From the NCBI RefSeq assembly GCF_016881405.1, contig NZ_WOFE01000001.1:496001-560000 (forward strand): DNA of 64,000 nt. The letters run 5' to 3'. The translations under genes were made by a program, and so were the position numbers. The notes beneath the pieces were generated by a model. That model saw only the letters and a program-made list of their open reading frames with translations. It did not search any database and was not told the DNA's origin. Source of the stretch: Deefgea chitinilytica. GTDB lineage: Bacteria; Pseudomonadota; Gammaproteobacteria; Burkholderiales; Chitinibacteraceae. Shown one piece after another: positions 8,439-17,817 of this stretch; within the stretch, counting starts at the first letter, position 1; each line of letters begins with the position of its first letter.

Positions 8439-11114
8439 TTACTGTTCAAATAGTGCCTGCCAAGTGTGTTTGACCGATTCTAAATCGGTTTGAATGGCCT
8501 CGATCTGGCTGATATCGAGTTGGGCGCCATTAAGTCGATGTGTATGTTGCAGACGCCTGAGTGCGCGATAGGCCAGCCTAGCGTGTTGAGCTGCTTCGGG
8601 GCTGATAAGTGCGTGTTTTGCTGCCGTATCAAGTAGAGCGATATTGCCCAAATTGGCGGTTAAGTCTGGATATTGAGCGGAATACGCCAAGATTAAAAAT
8701 TGCATAATAAATTCAATATCAACAATTCCACCGCGCAGATGTTTCACATCGCTTGGAAGGGCAGGATGTGTTTCGAGCATCTTGTCGCGCATGAGCCGAA
8801 CTTCGGCGCGCAGAGCAGGAATGTCACGTTCAAGGCAGAGAATGGTGTTGCGAATTGCCGTGAATTTTTGACCAATTTGCACGTCTCCAGTGCAATACCT
8901 AGCTCGGGTAAGTGCTTGATGCTCCCATACCCACGCAGCTGTACGCTGATACTGTTCAAATGCTTCGATGCTGGAGACTAACAGCCCTGAAGTGCCATTC
9001 GGGCGCAGGCGTAGATCGATGTCGTACAGTTGCCCAGCGGAGGTCATGCTGGTGAGCCAGTTGACGACGCGTTTGGCAAAGCGCGCGTAAATATCGCCCG
9101 CATTGGGATGATCGTCCTCATACAAGAACACCAAATCCAAATCAGAGGCGTAGCCCAGCTCTTTGCCGCCCAATTTGCCGTAGCCAATAATCGCAAATTT
9201 GGGCTGCTCAATATGCTTATTCGGTAAGTCGCGCCAAACTTCTTCGACGGCGACCGATAAAATCAAATCGGCTAAGTCTGATAAGTGATCCGATAGCGTT
9301 TCTAATGGCAGCAAATCAGCGATGTCTTGTGACACGAGGCGGAAAATTTGTGTGTGTTGGAAGTGACGCAAGCAATCCATGCGTGCCTCGGTGTCGTCAT
9401 TTAGCGCTTGAATGTCGCTGCGCAGTTGTGCGCCTAGTTTGATCCAATCGGGGCTTTGATGCAGTAGACGAAAATCGAGTAACTCGTCCAATAAAATCGG
9501 GTGGCGCGTCAGGTATTCCGACACCCAAGGGCTAGCGCTGTATAGACTGGCGAGGCGTTTGAGTGCTTGTGGGTGCTCGGCAAGCAGTGCGAGGTAGGAT
9601 TCGCGACGGCCAATCGCTTCCAGTAAATTGAGCAGCCGTGTGAGCGTTAGGTCGGGATTGTTAAACTCGGCAGAAATCGTCACTAAAGACGGCAAAATGG
9701 CATCGAGGCGTTGGCGGCAGCGATCTGGCATTTGTTTGTATTTGCTACCGTCGTGTAATGCGTTGAGGCGGCGTTGAATGTCGTTTGGATTTTCAAAACC
9801 CAGCTGGCTCAGATGGCTCGCATCTTCGTCCAGATAGTGATCTATGTGCGTTTCAGTGACGCCGCCATTGAGTGCAGTTTGCTCGGGGAGTGCAAAAATT
9901 TGATCAAATTGGATAGTGACAAAATTGCGGTATTCGTCGAGCTTAGCCCTAAAGCTTGCCCAATCCGCAAAGCCCATGCTGCTGGCCAATCGAATTTGGT
10001 CGTCAGAATTGGTCGGCAGCATTTGGGTTTGTGCGTCGTCCAAATACATAATCCGATGTTCGATATTGCGTAAAAACACATAGGCTTCTTGCAATTGCTT
10101 GACGACATCGCTCGGTAGTGTGCCTTGTTGCACCAGTTCGTTCAAAATGACCTGGGTGGGGCGCTGTTGCAGCACCTTATTACGGCCGCCGCGAATAAGC
10201 TGAAACACTTGGCCGATAAATTCGATTTCACGAATGCCACCAGGGCCGAGTTTTACATTGTCAAAACGATCTTTGCGAGCGACTTCGCGGCGAATCTGGC
10301 TATGCAATTCGCGCATTGAGTGATAGGCACCGTAATCGAGGTATTTTCGATAAATAAATGGCGTTACTAAATCCATCAAGCCTTTTTCGTCACCACTCAG
10401 CGCACGGCCTTTAATCCACGCATAGCGCTCCCATTCCCGACCTTGGGTGAGTAGATAATTTTCCAGCGCGGCAAAGCTGGTGACTAAGGGCCCTGAGTCG
10501 CCAAAAGGTCGCAGGCGCATATCGACGCGGAATACAAACCCATCTGCAGTGGTATCGCCGATCACTCGGATCAGCTTTTTGCCAATTTGCGTGAAGTATT
10601 CATGGTTGCTAATCGATTTGATGCCGTTGGTGTTACCGTCTTCTGGATAGACAAAGATTAAATCAATGTCAGACGACACATTCAGCTCGCGGCCGCCGAG
10701 TTTGCCCATACCAACGACGATGAGTTCTTGGCGCTGACCACTTTCCTCACCAATCGGTTCGCCAATTCGTTCATTGGGCTGGCTCAGAAATTGCAGTGCG
10801 GTGCTGATGGCTATTTCTGCCAGATCGCTGGTCGTGCTGACGGCTTCGTTTAAATCGGAAAGTTGATTGATTTCTCGTGTAATCAAGCGTGCCATCACCG
10901 CTTGGCGCAGACTACGCAGCGCGCTGCTGAGCGATTCTTCGTCGTGAATATGGGCGGCGGTTAATTGCGCTTGCATTTGTTCACGAGTGAAAACCTGTGT
11001 GGCTTCTTGCTCGGTGCGGGTCGCGAGCTGTGGGTGGCGTAAAAAGAGATTTTTCAAATAGCGGCTGTGATGTATTGCGGCATTAACTTGGCGTAATTCG
11101 CTGAGATCAGTCAT
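8439..11114 (-). CDS. glnE: GlnE, bifunctional glutamine synthetase adenylyltransferase / adenylyl-removing enzyme
   Basis: 891 residues, slightly shorter than the roughly 945 of enterobacterial GlnE. The two nucleotidyltransferase domains are both visible: GMGKLGGRELNVSSDIDLIF at about 135-155 (adenylyl-removing half) and GYGKLGGKELGYASDLDLVF at about 640-660 (adenylylating half), each with the DxD metal pair. Each is followed by the associated helical domain with RGGIVDIEF or GPGGIREIEF. GlnE adjusts glutamine synthetase activity by reversible adenylylation in response to PII. Single gene on the minus strand, divergent from yhdP. Confidence 0.96.
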   Translation of the reverse strand: MTDLSELRQVNAAIHHSRYLKNLFLRHPQLATRTEQEATQVFTREQMQAQLTAAHIHDEESLSSALRSLRQAVMARLITREINQLSDLNEAVSTTSDLAEIAISTALQFLSQPNERIGEPIGEESGQRQELIVVGMGKLGGRELNVSSDIDLIFVYPEDGNTNGIKSISNHEYFTQIGKKLIRVIGDTTADGFVFRVDMRLRPFGDSGPLVTSFAALENYLLTQGREWERYAWIKGRALSGDEKGLMDLVTPFIYRKYLDYGAYHSMRELHSQIRREVARKDRFDNVKLGPGGIREIEFIGQVFQLIRGGRNKVLQQRPTQVILNELVQQGTLPSDVVKQLQEAYVFLRNIEHRIMYLDDAQTQMLPTNSDDQIRLASSMGFADWASFRAKLDEYRNFVTIQFDQIFALPEQTALNGGVTETHIDHYLDEDASHLSQLGFENPNDIQRRLNALHDGSKYKQMPDRCRQRLDAILPSLVTISAEFNNPDLTLTRLLNLLEAIGRRESYLALLAEHPQALKRLASLYSASPWVSEYLTRHPILLDELLDFRLLHQSPDWIKLGAQLRSDIQALNDDTEARMDCLRHFQHTQIFRLVSQDIADLLPLETLSDHLSDLADLILSVAVEEVWRDLPNKHIEQPKFAIIGYGKLGGKELGYASDLDLVFLYEDDHPNAGDIYARFAKRVVNWLTSMTSAGQLYDIDLRLRPNGTSGLLVSSIEAFEQYQRTAAWVWEHQALTRARYCTGDVQIGQKFTAIRNTILCLERDIPALRAEVRLMRDKMLETHPALPSDVKHLRGGIVDIEFIMQFLILAYSAQYPDLTANLGNIALLDTAAKHALISPEAAQHARLAYRALRRLQHTHRLNGAQLDISQIEAIQTDLESVKHTWQALFEQ

Positions 11115-11264
11115 CTTTTATGCTCTTGGCGTGAGTGTCGATTTAATGAGGTCGGTGTAGTGATCGATTGGCGGTGCTATGAGTGACATATTCTTGACCA
11201 AATAGCTATTTTAGGCGGATTTGGCGCGTGGAAACAGGTTAAAATAACAGACTTTCTGTGATGT

Positions 11265-11283
11265 TGTTGATTAAACATCAACA
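11265..11283. promoter_or_regulatory. Seven-base inverted repeat upstream of yhdP, possible operator
   Basis: TGTTGAT at 11265-11271 is mirrored by ATCAACA at 11277-11283 with a five-base spacer. It resembles an FNR-type half-site pair, but the spacer is five bases and not four. The binding protein, if any, is unknown. Confidence 0.25.
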
Positions 11284-11335
11284 GTCTCTTGCTTTTATGG
11301 GGCGTGTATCCCCATGTCAATTTTGGACGTTTTGA

Positions 11336-14300
11336 GTGCGCCGTATCCATTTTGCGTTGTTTCATTTTCCGGTATGGCTATTTCGTTGGACGAAACGAAT
11401 TGCTATTGCATTGGTTTTGCTTTTTGCAGTGCTGGCCGGTGCTTGGCAATTTTGGTTTATTCCTCGATTAAATGATTATCGACCGTTACTGATCGAGCAA
11501 TTAGCGCAAGCAACAGGTGCAAAAGTATCGATTGGCCAAATTAGTGGCGGCTGGCAGTGGCTACGTCCGCAAATTGAGTTCTCTGAGTTTGCTATGGGGA
11601 CGGATTTAACATCCCCCGCTTTGTTGTTCCAGAAATTAGACGCTACTTTGTCGATCTGGACTTTGTTTAGTGGCGCGCTGCATTTTGATCAAATTCATTT
11701 GCAATCCCCCGAGCTTGAGGTCGCTCGTGCGGCCGACGGCGTGTGGAAAATCGGCGGAGTTGCATTATCCAAGCAAGATAGCGGCGATCATCGGCTGCTG
11801 GATTGGTTTCTTTCGCAAGGGGAACTACGCATCGCGGATGGCAAGTTACGGTTTCGTGATGCCTTAGCGCAATTTCCTTCGCTGGAGGTGACTGAGTTTG
11901 ATTTCGTGACCGATCAATTTTTTGCAACACATCGTTTTGAGTTGGCTTTTTCGCCACCGAAGTCGCTTGGTCCTCGCATCAAATTGCAAGGTCGTTTTCA
12001 GGGGCGCGATGTCGCTGAATTATTGCAAGGTTCGGGTTGGTTAAAGGCGCAAGTACCGCAGACCAATTTGGCGAAGTTGATGCCTTGGCTTGGGCAATGG
12101 TGGCCAGAGTATGCATTTTTGCAAGGCTGGGGTCGTGTGGATTTACGGCTTGAGTTTGCCAAAAGTCGTTTGCAATCTTTGGAAGCAGACGTTGGCATTA
12201 AAGATTGGATGATAAAGTCGATTAATCCATCCGTGATGTATAGCCTTCCAGTCTTTGATGGCTCTTTGTTTTGGACGGATACTCCCAAGGGTAAGGCGTT
12301 AAAGTTAGAGGGGCGTCGGATTGTTTCGAGTAGCGGTGCGCTCTGTGAATCCTGTAGTTTGAATTGGACGCAGACGGCGAGTGGCTCTGCGCTGTCTTTA
12401 CGTCAATGGCAGTTGTCGGGCATGAATGTTTATCTGCCACTGTTAAAGGAAGTAGGGAATGCAATCGGTGCGCGAATTGCGCAAGGCTCGTATTCGGGTC
12501 TGGTGAAAAAGGCTGCCTTGAGTTGGCAGAGCACGTTGTCGCAGCCCAAAGCATTGCAAACGGAGTTTACGCTAGAAAATTTTAAACTGATTCACTCTGA
12601 TTTAAGCGTTGGTCCGCTCAATGTGTCGGCGCAAATACAAGAGCGAGGTGGTCGCCTTGATTTGGATGGGCAAAGCGTTTTATTCAATTTTCCTGCGCAA
12701 TTTGTCGATCCTGTTATTTTTGCTGAAGCGCATACCCGACTAGAGTGGCAAAAACAAGCCAAAGATTGGCAGTTTGATGTGGTCGACCTGTCGCTGATGA
12801 ATCCTGCTTTGCAGCTGAAAGTCAAAGCCAATTATTCAGGCCCTGTTTCTGGTTTGGGTAAAGTGAAATTGTCGGGCGATATTGGGCATTTATCGGCGAA
12901 TCAGGTTTATCGCTATTTGCCGCGCATATTGGGTGATGATGTATTGCTGTGGTTGCAGCAAGCTTTGCTGGCTGGGCGCGCCAGTGATGGCAAAATTGTT
13001 TGGCAGGGCGAGGTGGCTGGTTTTCCTTATAGCAAGGGCTCAAAAGATGAGTCGCGGGGCCGGTTTGCCATTGATGCCAAGGCGCATGATGTGACGCTCA
13101 ATTATGTCGCCGGTTGGCCGCAAATTGAAGAGATTGACGGTCGACTCGCCTTTGAAGGGCTGGCAATGAATATTGACGCGACAACAGGGCTGATTTCAAA
13201 CACCCAGTTGAGCGAAGTATCAGTGCAAATTCCAAACTTAGAAACCGATCAGCATGTGTTAGTTAAAGGCAAGGCGAGTGGTAAAACCAGCGATTTTTTG
13301 CAATTTGTTGCCAATAGTCCCGTGAAAGACAGTACCAATGGTTTTTTGGATAACTTGCTTGCGCAAGGTGCCGGAACCTTGGGTTTAACGCTGGACTTAC
13401 CAATTAATGATATTGACCGCACTAAAGTCGCTGGTCATTACCAATTTAAACATAATCAATTGAATTTTGGCGGCGCAATTCCGTTACTGAATGCTGCGAA
13501 TGGGCGCGTCGAGTTTACTGAAAACACGCTCAAAGTGCCCAATGCCGAAGCCAAAGCTATGGGTGGTAGTGTGAAATTGGTCGGGGTGAATGAGCCCAGT
13601 GGCGCACTGGCTTTATCTATCAACGGCGATGCGGCGATGAGTGAGATTGCTAGCGAATATTTGCCGGCGTTGCAAAAACGAATTTCGGGGCAAACCAAAT
13701 ACCGTGCACAACTGAAGATTGAACCGAAGCAATTTGATTTAACGCTCAATACCGATTTGCAAGGCGCACAATTGGTGTTCCCTGAGCCATTGGGTAAAGC
13801 CGCAGACGTGTCGCGCGCTTTGCAGGTGAAAGCCGGCGGTAACGCCCAGCAAACGCATTTGACGTTTAGTGTGGGAGAGTTGCTCAATGGTCGTTTGCAA
13901 AGCAATCGTGCAGGCGCTGAAACTGTGCAGCAAGTGGGCATTCATTTAGGGCGCGATCTGCCTTCGTTGCCCAGCCAAGGTATTTTATTAACAGGGCATT
14001 GGCCTAGTGTGAATGTGGATGATTGGCTCAAATTAAGTGATGAGGTGTCGGATCAAGGTCAGTCACCGTTGCCATTGATTCAAGTGAAAAAGTTAAGTTT
14101 TGCGCAAGTTGCCGCGTGGGGGCGGCTACTGAATGGTGTGAGTCTGAACGCGAAATTAGATCGGACTTCGTGGCTATTTGATCTGGATGGTAAAGAGTTG
14201 CAAGGGCAGTTCAATTGGAGTCCAAACCAGCGTCAAGTGACGGCAAAATTAGAAAAATTATGGCTCCCTTTGGCTTTAAGCGATACTGTTCAGAGCCAGT

Positions 14301-15145
14301 TTCATCCTGTGGCGGAGCAGAAAAATGCATTTGATACGCCTAGCGCGTGGCCAGCGGTGAATTTATCGATCAATGATTTGCGATACAAAAAACTGGAGCT
14401 AGGGCAGCTCAATGCGATTGCTGTGCCACAACCTCAGGCCGTGGCGATTGAGCAATTGCAGCTTAAAAATAGCGATGGGGTGTTTGAGCTGGCAGGGGCG
14501 TGGACACAGCGGGATGGCAAGAATAAGACAGCAGGCAAGGTTGAGCTCACTTCGCCGAGCGTAGGGCGTTTATTGGCGCGGTTTGGTTACCCCGAGGCGA
14601 TGAAGCTCGCTCCGCTACATTTTTCGGGCGATGCCAATTGGCAGGGGGTGCCGTGGGCACCTCAGCTCGATTCATTGCAAGGCCAGTTTAAAATTGATGT
14701 GGGCGCTGGGCGCTTTGTGCAAGTTGATCCCGGTGTTGGGCGTTTTCTGACCGTGCTTAATCTGCAAGCGATTCCGCGTCGGCTTAAGTTGGATTTTGAT
14801 GATGTGATTTCACAGGGTTTTGCTTTTGATCGGATTACTGGCGACGCACAGATGGAATTTGGCGTAGCTAAAACGAAAAATCTATTGATCGATGCGCCGT
14901 CCGCAAAAGTGCGTTTTCAGGGGGATGCTAATTTTGTCGCGGGGACGCAAAATATTGTGGTCAAAATTATTCCATCGGTGGCCGATACCGTGGCATTGGG
15001 GGTGGCGGTGATTAATCCGGTGGCTGGTTTGGCGACGTATGCGGCGCAAAAAATACTGGATCAAGATCCCATTGGTCAGCTAGTTTCATTTGAGTATTTA
15101 ATCGATGGAACGATGCGAGATCCGCAAGTAAAGAAATTAAATTAA
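11336..15145 (+). CDS. yhdP: YhdP family AsmA-like envelope protein (DUF3971/AsmA2)
   Basis: 1269 residues from a GTG start, the usual length of YhdP proteins. One N-terminal membrane segment lies at about 21-40 and anchors a very long periplasmic body rich in amphipathic beta strands. The C-terminal region (about 1080-1260, from GDANWQGVPW through GVGRFLTVLNLQAIPRRL to the terminal DPQVKKLN) is the conserved AsmA2-like end. YhdP-type proteins are bridge-like lipid transporters moving phospholipid between the inner and outer membrane. The gene is followed after 63 bases by the nitrilase-family gene in the same direction and lies in the conserved glnE-yhdP-tldD neighbourhood. Confidence 0.9.
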   Translation: MRRIHFALFHFPVWLFRWTKRIAIALVLLFAVLAGAWQFWFIPRLNDYRPLLIEQLAQATGAKVSIGQISGGWQWLRPQIEFSEFAMGTDLTSPALLFQKLDATLSIWTLFSGALHFDQIHLQSPELEVARAADGVWKIGGVALSKQDSGDHRLLDWFLSQGELRIADGKLRFRDALAQFPSLEVTEFDFVTDQFFATHRFELAFSPPKSLGPRIKLQGRFQGRDVAELLQGSGWLKAQVPQTNLAKLMPWLGQWWPEYAFLQGWGRVDLRLEFAKSRLQSLEADVGIKDWMIKSINPSVMYSLPVFDGSLFWTDTPKGKALKLEGRRIVSSSGALCESCSLNWTQTASGSALSLRQWQLSGMNVYLPLLKEVGNAIGARIAQGSYSGLVKKAALSWQSTLSQPKALQTEFTLENFKLIHSDLSVGPLNVSAQIQERGGRLDLDGQSVLFNFPAQFVDPVIFAEAHTRLEWQKQAKDWQFDVVDLSLMNPALQLKVKANYSGPVSGLGKVKLSGDIGHLSANQVYRYLPRILGDDVLLWLQQALLAGRASDGKIVWQGEVAGFPYSKGSKDESRGRFAIDAKAHDVTLNYVAGWPQIEEIDGRLAFEGLAMNIDATTGLISNTQLSEVSVQIPNLETDQHVLVKGKASGKTSDFLQFVANSPVKDSTNGFLDNLLAQGAGTLGLTLDLPINDIDRTKVAGHYQFKHNQLNFGGAIPLLNAANGRVEFTENTLKVPNAEAKAMGGSVKLVGVNEPSGALALSINGDAAMSEIASEYLPALQKRISGQTKYRAQLKIEPKQFDLTLNTDLQGAQLVFPEPLGKAADVSRALQVKAGGNAQQTHLTFSVGELLNGRLQSNRAGAETVQQVGIHLGRDLPSLPSQGILLTGHWPSVNVDDWLKLSDEVSDQGQSPLPLIQVKKLSFAQVAAWGRLLNGVSLNAKLDRTSWLFDLDGKELQGQFNWSPNQRQVTAKLEKLWLPLALSDTVQSQFHPVAEQKNAFDTPSAWPAVNLSINDLRYKKLELGQLNAIAVPQPQAVAIEQLQLKNSDGVFELAGAWTQRDGKNKTAGKVELTSPSVGRLLARFGYPEAMKLAPLHFSGDANWQGVPWAPQLDSLQGQFKIDVGAGRFVQVDPGVGRFLTVLNLQAIPRRLKLDFDDVISQGFAFDRITGDAQMEFGVAKTKNLLIDAPSAKVRFQGDANFVAGTQNIVVKIIPSVADTVALGVAVINPVAGLATYAAQKILDQDPIGQLVSFEYLIDGTMRDPQVKKLN

Positions 15146-15148
15146 GAC

Positions 15149-15193
15149 GTATCTAGCTATAATCTTTATTTAGCATGAACTATAGCTAGATAC
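15149..15193 (+). repeat. Perfect 13-bp inverted repeat between yhdP and the amidase gene
   Basis: GTATCTAGCTATA at 15149-15161 is matched exactly by TATAGCTAGATAC at 15181-15193 around a 19-base loop. No T-run follows, so it is unlikely to be a standard terminator. It ends 15 bases before the amidase ATG and could be an operator or an mRNA hairpin. Confidence 0.7.
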
Positions 15194-15208
15194 CCTAGAG
15201 AGATTGCA

Positions 15209-16012
15209 ATGAAATCGATAATTGTCGCCGCCCTACAAATGATTTCAACGCCAGTCGTCGAGCAAAACTTGGCGACGGCGCGGCGCTTGATTGCGCAAGC
15301 TGCAGCCGAAGGGGCGCAGTTGCTCGTGTTGCCCGAATATTTCGCCATCATGGGACAGCGCGATACCGATAAATTGGCGTTGCAAGAGGAATTCGGTACG
15401 GGACCTTTGCAAGATTTCTTGGCGCAGGCCGCGCGTGAATTTGGCGTTTGGCTGGTGGGAGGAACGATTCCGCTGCGCTCAGCCTCGCCTGATCGAGTGA
15501 TGAATTCGTGCTTGGCATTCAATCCGCACGGTGAATGCGTCGCCCGATACGACAAAATTCATTTATTTGGTTTTGATAATGGCGCTGAGCGCTTTTGCGA
15601 AAGTGACACGATTGCGCCCGGTAGCCAAGTAGTGACATTTGATACACCGTTTGGTCGAGTCGGTTTGTCAATTTGTTATGACCTGCGTTTTCCAGAGCTA
15701 TTTCGCAGCGTGGGTGACGTCGATATTTGGTTATTGCCCGCTGCATTTACCGCGACTACTGGCCGTGCGCACTGGGAAGTGTTGCTGCGCGCGCGTGCTA
15801 TTGAAAACCAGTGTTTTGTGATTGCCCCCAATCAAGGCGGCTTGCACCCCACGGGACGTGAAACCTATGGGCATAGCCTGATTGTCGATCCTTGGGGGCA
15901 AGTGCTAAATTGCCTGCCGGAAGGCGAGGGGCTGGTGCTGGCTGAATTGAAAGCCAGTCAACTCGAACGCGTGAGAAAAACCTTGCCGGCTTTGGCGCAT
16001 CGGTTGCTGTAG
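15209..16012 (+). CDS. Nitrilase-superfamily amidohydrolase, probable deaminated-glutathione amidase (Nit1 type)
   Basis: 267 residues, a single CN-hydrolase domain. The catalytic triad is readable: Glu43 (VLPEYFAI), Lys116 (YDKIHLF) and Cys156 (SICYDLRFPELFR). The Nit1 branch is suggested by DKIHLFGFDNGAERFCESD, the CYDLRFPELFR motif and the GRAHWEVLLRARAIENQ stretch. Known members repair deaminated glutathione, a side product of transaminases. Cytoplasmic, no signal peptide. It follows yhdP in the same direction; in relatives it is commonly found between yhdP and tldD. Confidence 0.85.
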   Translation: MKSIIVAALQMISTPVVEQNLATARRLIAQAAAEGAQLLVLPEYFAIMGQRDTDKLALQEEFGTGPLQDFLAQAAREFGVWLVGGTIPLRSASPDRVMNSCLAFNPHGECVARYDKIHLFGFDNGAERFCESDTIAPGSQVVTFDTPFGRVGLSICYDLRFPELFRSVGDVDIWLLPAAFTATTGRAHWEVLLRARAIENQCFVIAPNQGGLHPTGRETYGHSLIVDPWGQVLNCLPEGEGLVLAELKASQLERVRKTLPALAHRLL

Positions 16013-16065
16013 AGCGCATTCCTTATGAATGTTGTCAATTTATTGCCACATCTGGATATTTAAAA

Positions 16066-17781
16066 ATGTCAGCAACCAATTTTAAGACTGAAAATAATAC
16101 TTACCGAAAATTAATCGGGAATGGTTTGATTTATCGTATTCCCAGTTTTCAGCGTGATTACAGTTGGACTGAGGAAGAGTGGGAAGATCTGTGGGTGGAT
16201 ATTCTCGGGACGATTTCAGAGACGGGTGAGCCTGCCCACTATATGGGCTACCTAGTTTTGCAGTCAGCAGATGAGAAAATTTTTGATGTCATTGATGGGC
16301 AACAGCGGCTAACGACCTTGTCACTGATAGTGCTTGCGGTACTTAAAAATCTGCAAAGGCTAATTGAGGAAGGCAAGAATCCGGATCAGAACCAGCAGCG
16401 GCTAGATCAAATTCGGCAAACTTATATTGGCTATCTTGACCCAGTAACGTTGTTGTCGCATACCAAATTGACTTTGAATCGCAATAACGATCATTATTTT
16501 CAAACGTATTTAGTGCCATTGGGGCATTTGCCACAGCGTGGTTTTAGGGCGTCCGAACATAGTTTGCGTAAAGCTTTTGAATGGTATGAAAAGCGCGCCC
16601 GTGATTATATGAAGAGACAAGGTGGCGATGAAGGCGTAGTTCTCGCCCGCTTGATTGAGACGATGAGTGATCGTTTATTTTTTACCGTGATTAGTGTAAC
16701 TGATGAATTAAATGCTTATAAGGTATTTGAAACTTTGAATGCACGTGGGGTGCGGCTATCATCGACCGACTTGCTGAAAAATTACCTATTTTCGGTTTTG
16801 CATAAGCAAAATGAGCATGCTCATGAAATGAAAATGCTGGAGGATCGTTGGGAGTCTATGGTTTCTCGCTTGGGCTCCGAGAGTTTTCCGGATTTTTTAC
16901 GCACGCATTGGATTAGTCGTAAAAGCTTTGTCCGCCAATCAGAGTTATTTAAAACTATACGAGGCAAAATAATTGATCGTGCAGCGGTATTTCAGTTGCT
17001 GCGCGAGATGGAGGAGGATATGGATGCTTATCTGGCGCTAACTAGTCCAGAGGCATCCCAGTGGCCTGCCGAGTTAAAACGCAGTGTACAGCAATTGCGT
17101 ATGTTCAGCGTTCGCCAGCCGTTTGCTTTGATTTTGGCTGCGTATCGCGCTTTGAATTCAGTTGATTTTGCGAGTGTATTGCGTGGTTGTGTGGTTATTT
17201 CGTTTCGTTATAACGTGATTGGTAGCCAGCCAGCCAACGAGCAGGAGCGGGTGTATTACGCGGCCGCACAAAAAATTACAGCCGGTGAGGTGGATACGGC
17301 AGCTTCGGTTCTGGAAAGTTTACGTTCAATTTATCCGACGGATGATAGCTTTAAGTCGGCATTCGCTGAAAAGGTGATTGGCACTAATAACTCTCGCAGT
17401 AAACGGATCGTCCGCTATATCTTGTGCGAGTTGGAACAGCAATTAAGTGGTCAGGTTTATGATTTTGAGAGCGATTCATTTAATCTTGAGCACGTATTGC
17501 CGCAAAATCCAGAAAATGGATGGCGTGTTTTTTCTGACGAGGAGGTTGATGCTTTGCGTTACCGTATTGGAAATATGGCATTACTAGAAAAAGGCAGGAA
17601 TAAGGATATAGCTAATTCAGCTTATACCATTAAAAAACCGGTTTTACTTGAAAGCGGATTTGCTTTAACCCAAAAGTTGGCACAAGAAAATGCCGATTGG
17701 ACACCAGAACGGATTGCGAGTTGGCAAAAGACCCAGGCCAAGTTGGCAAGCGCTGTTTGGCGTATTGCTCAGTTAACGTAG
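16066..17781 (+). CDS. DUF262-DUF1524 protein, GmrSD-like modification-dependent nuclease
   Basis: 571 residues. The N-terminal DUF262 (GmrS/ParB-like) domain has IPSFQRDYSW near 25-34 and IDGQQRLTTLSL with Asp77-Arg81, a nucleotide-binding/cleaving motif. The C-terminal DUF1524 domain has NLEHVLPQNP with His476 and the RIGNMALLEKGRN segment, an HNH-like nuclease centre. Both halves of GmrS and GmrD are thus in one chain, as in many type IV restriction enzymes that cut modified phage DNA. The gene stands alone with 53 bases before it and 36 after it, between the amidase and tldD, with no methylase or second subunit nearby, consistent with a modification-dependent enzyme. Phage defence is inferred from the family. 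Confidence 0.85.
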   Translation: MSATNFKTENNTYRKLIGNGLIYRIPSFQRDYSWTEEEWEDLWVDILGTISETGEPAHYMGYLVLQSADEKIFDVIDGQQRLTTLSLIVLAVLKNLQRLIEEGKNPDQNQQRLDQIRQTYIGYLDPVTLLSHTKLTLNRNNDHYFQTYLVPLGHLPQRGFRASEHSLRKAFEWYEKRARDYMKRQGGDEGVVLARLIETMSDRLFFTVISVTDELNAYKVFETLNARGVRLSSTDLLKNYLFSVLHKQNEHAHEMKMLEDRWESMVSRLGSESFPDFLRTHWISRKSFVRQSELFKTIRGKIIDRAAVFQLLREMEEDMDAYLALTSPEASQWPAELKRSVQQLRMFSVRQPFALILAAYRALNSVDFASVLRGCVVISFRYNVIGSQPANEQERVYYAAAQKITAGEVDTAASVLESLRSIYPTDDSFKSAFAEKVIGTNNSRSKRIVRYILCELEQQLSGQVYDFESDSFNLEHVLPQNPENGWRVFSDEEVDALRYRIGNMALLEKGRNKDIANSAYTIKKPVLLESGFALTQKLAQENADWTPERIASWQKTQAKLASAVWRIAQLT

Positions 17782-17817
17782 ATTAATCTGCGCTTTAAAT
17801 TAAACCGAATTAAAAAA

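Noticed and set aside
13456-13941. 161-residue minus-strand frame within yhdP
   Set aside because: Shadow of the long AsmA-like gene, composition atypical for a real protein.
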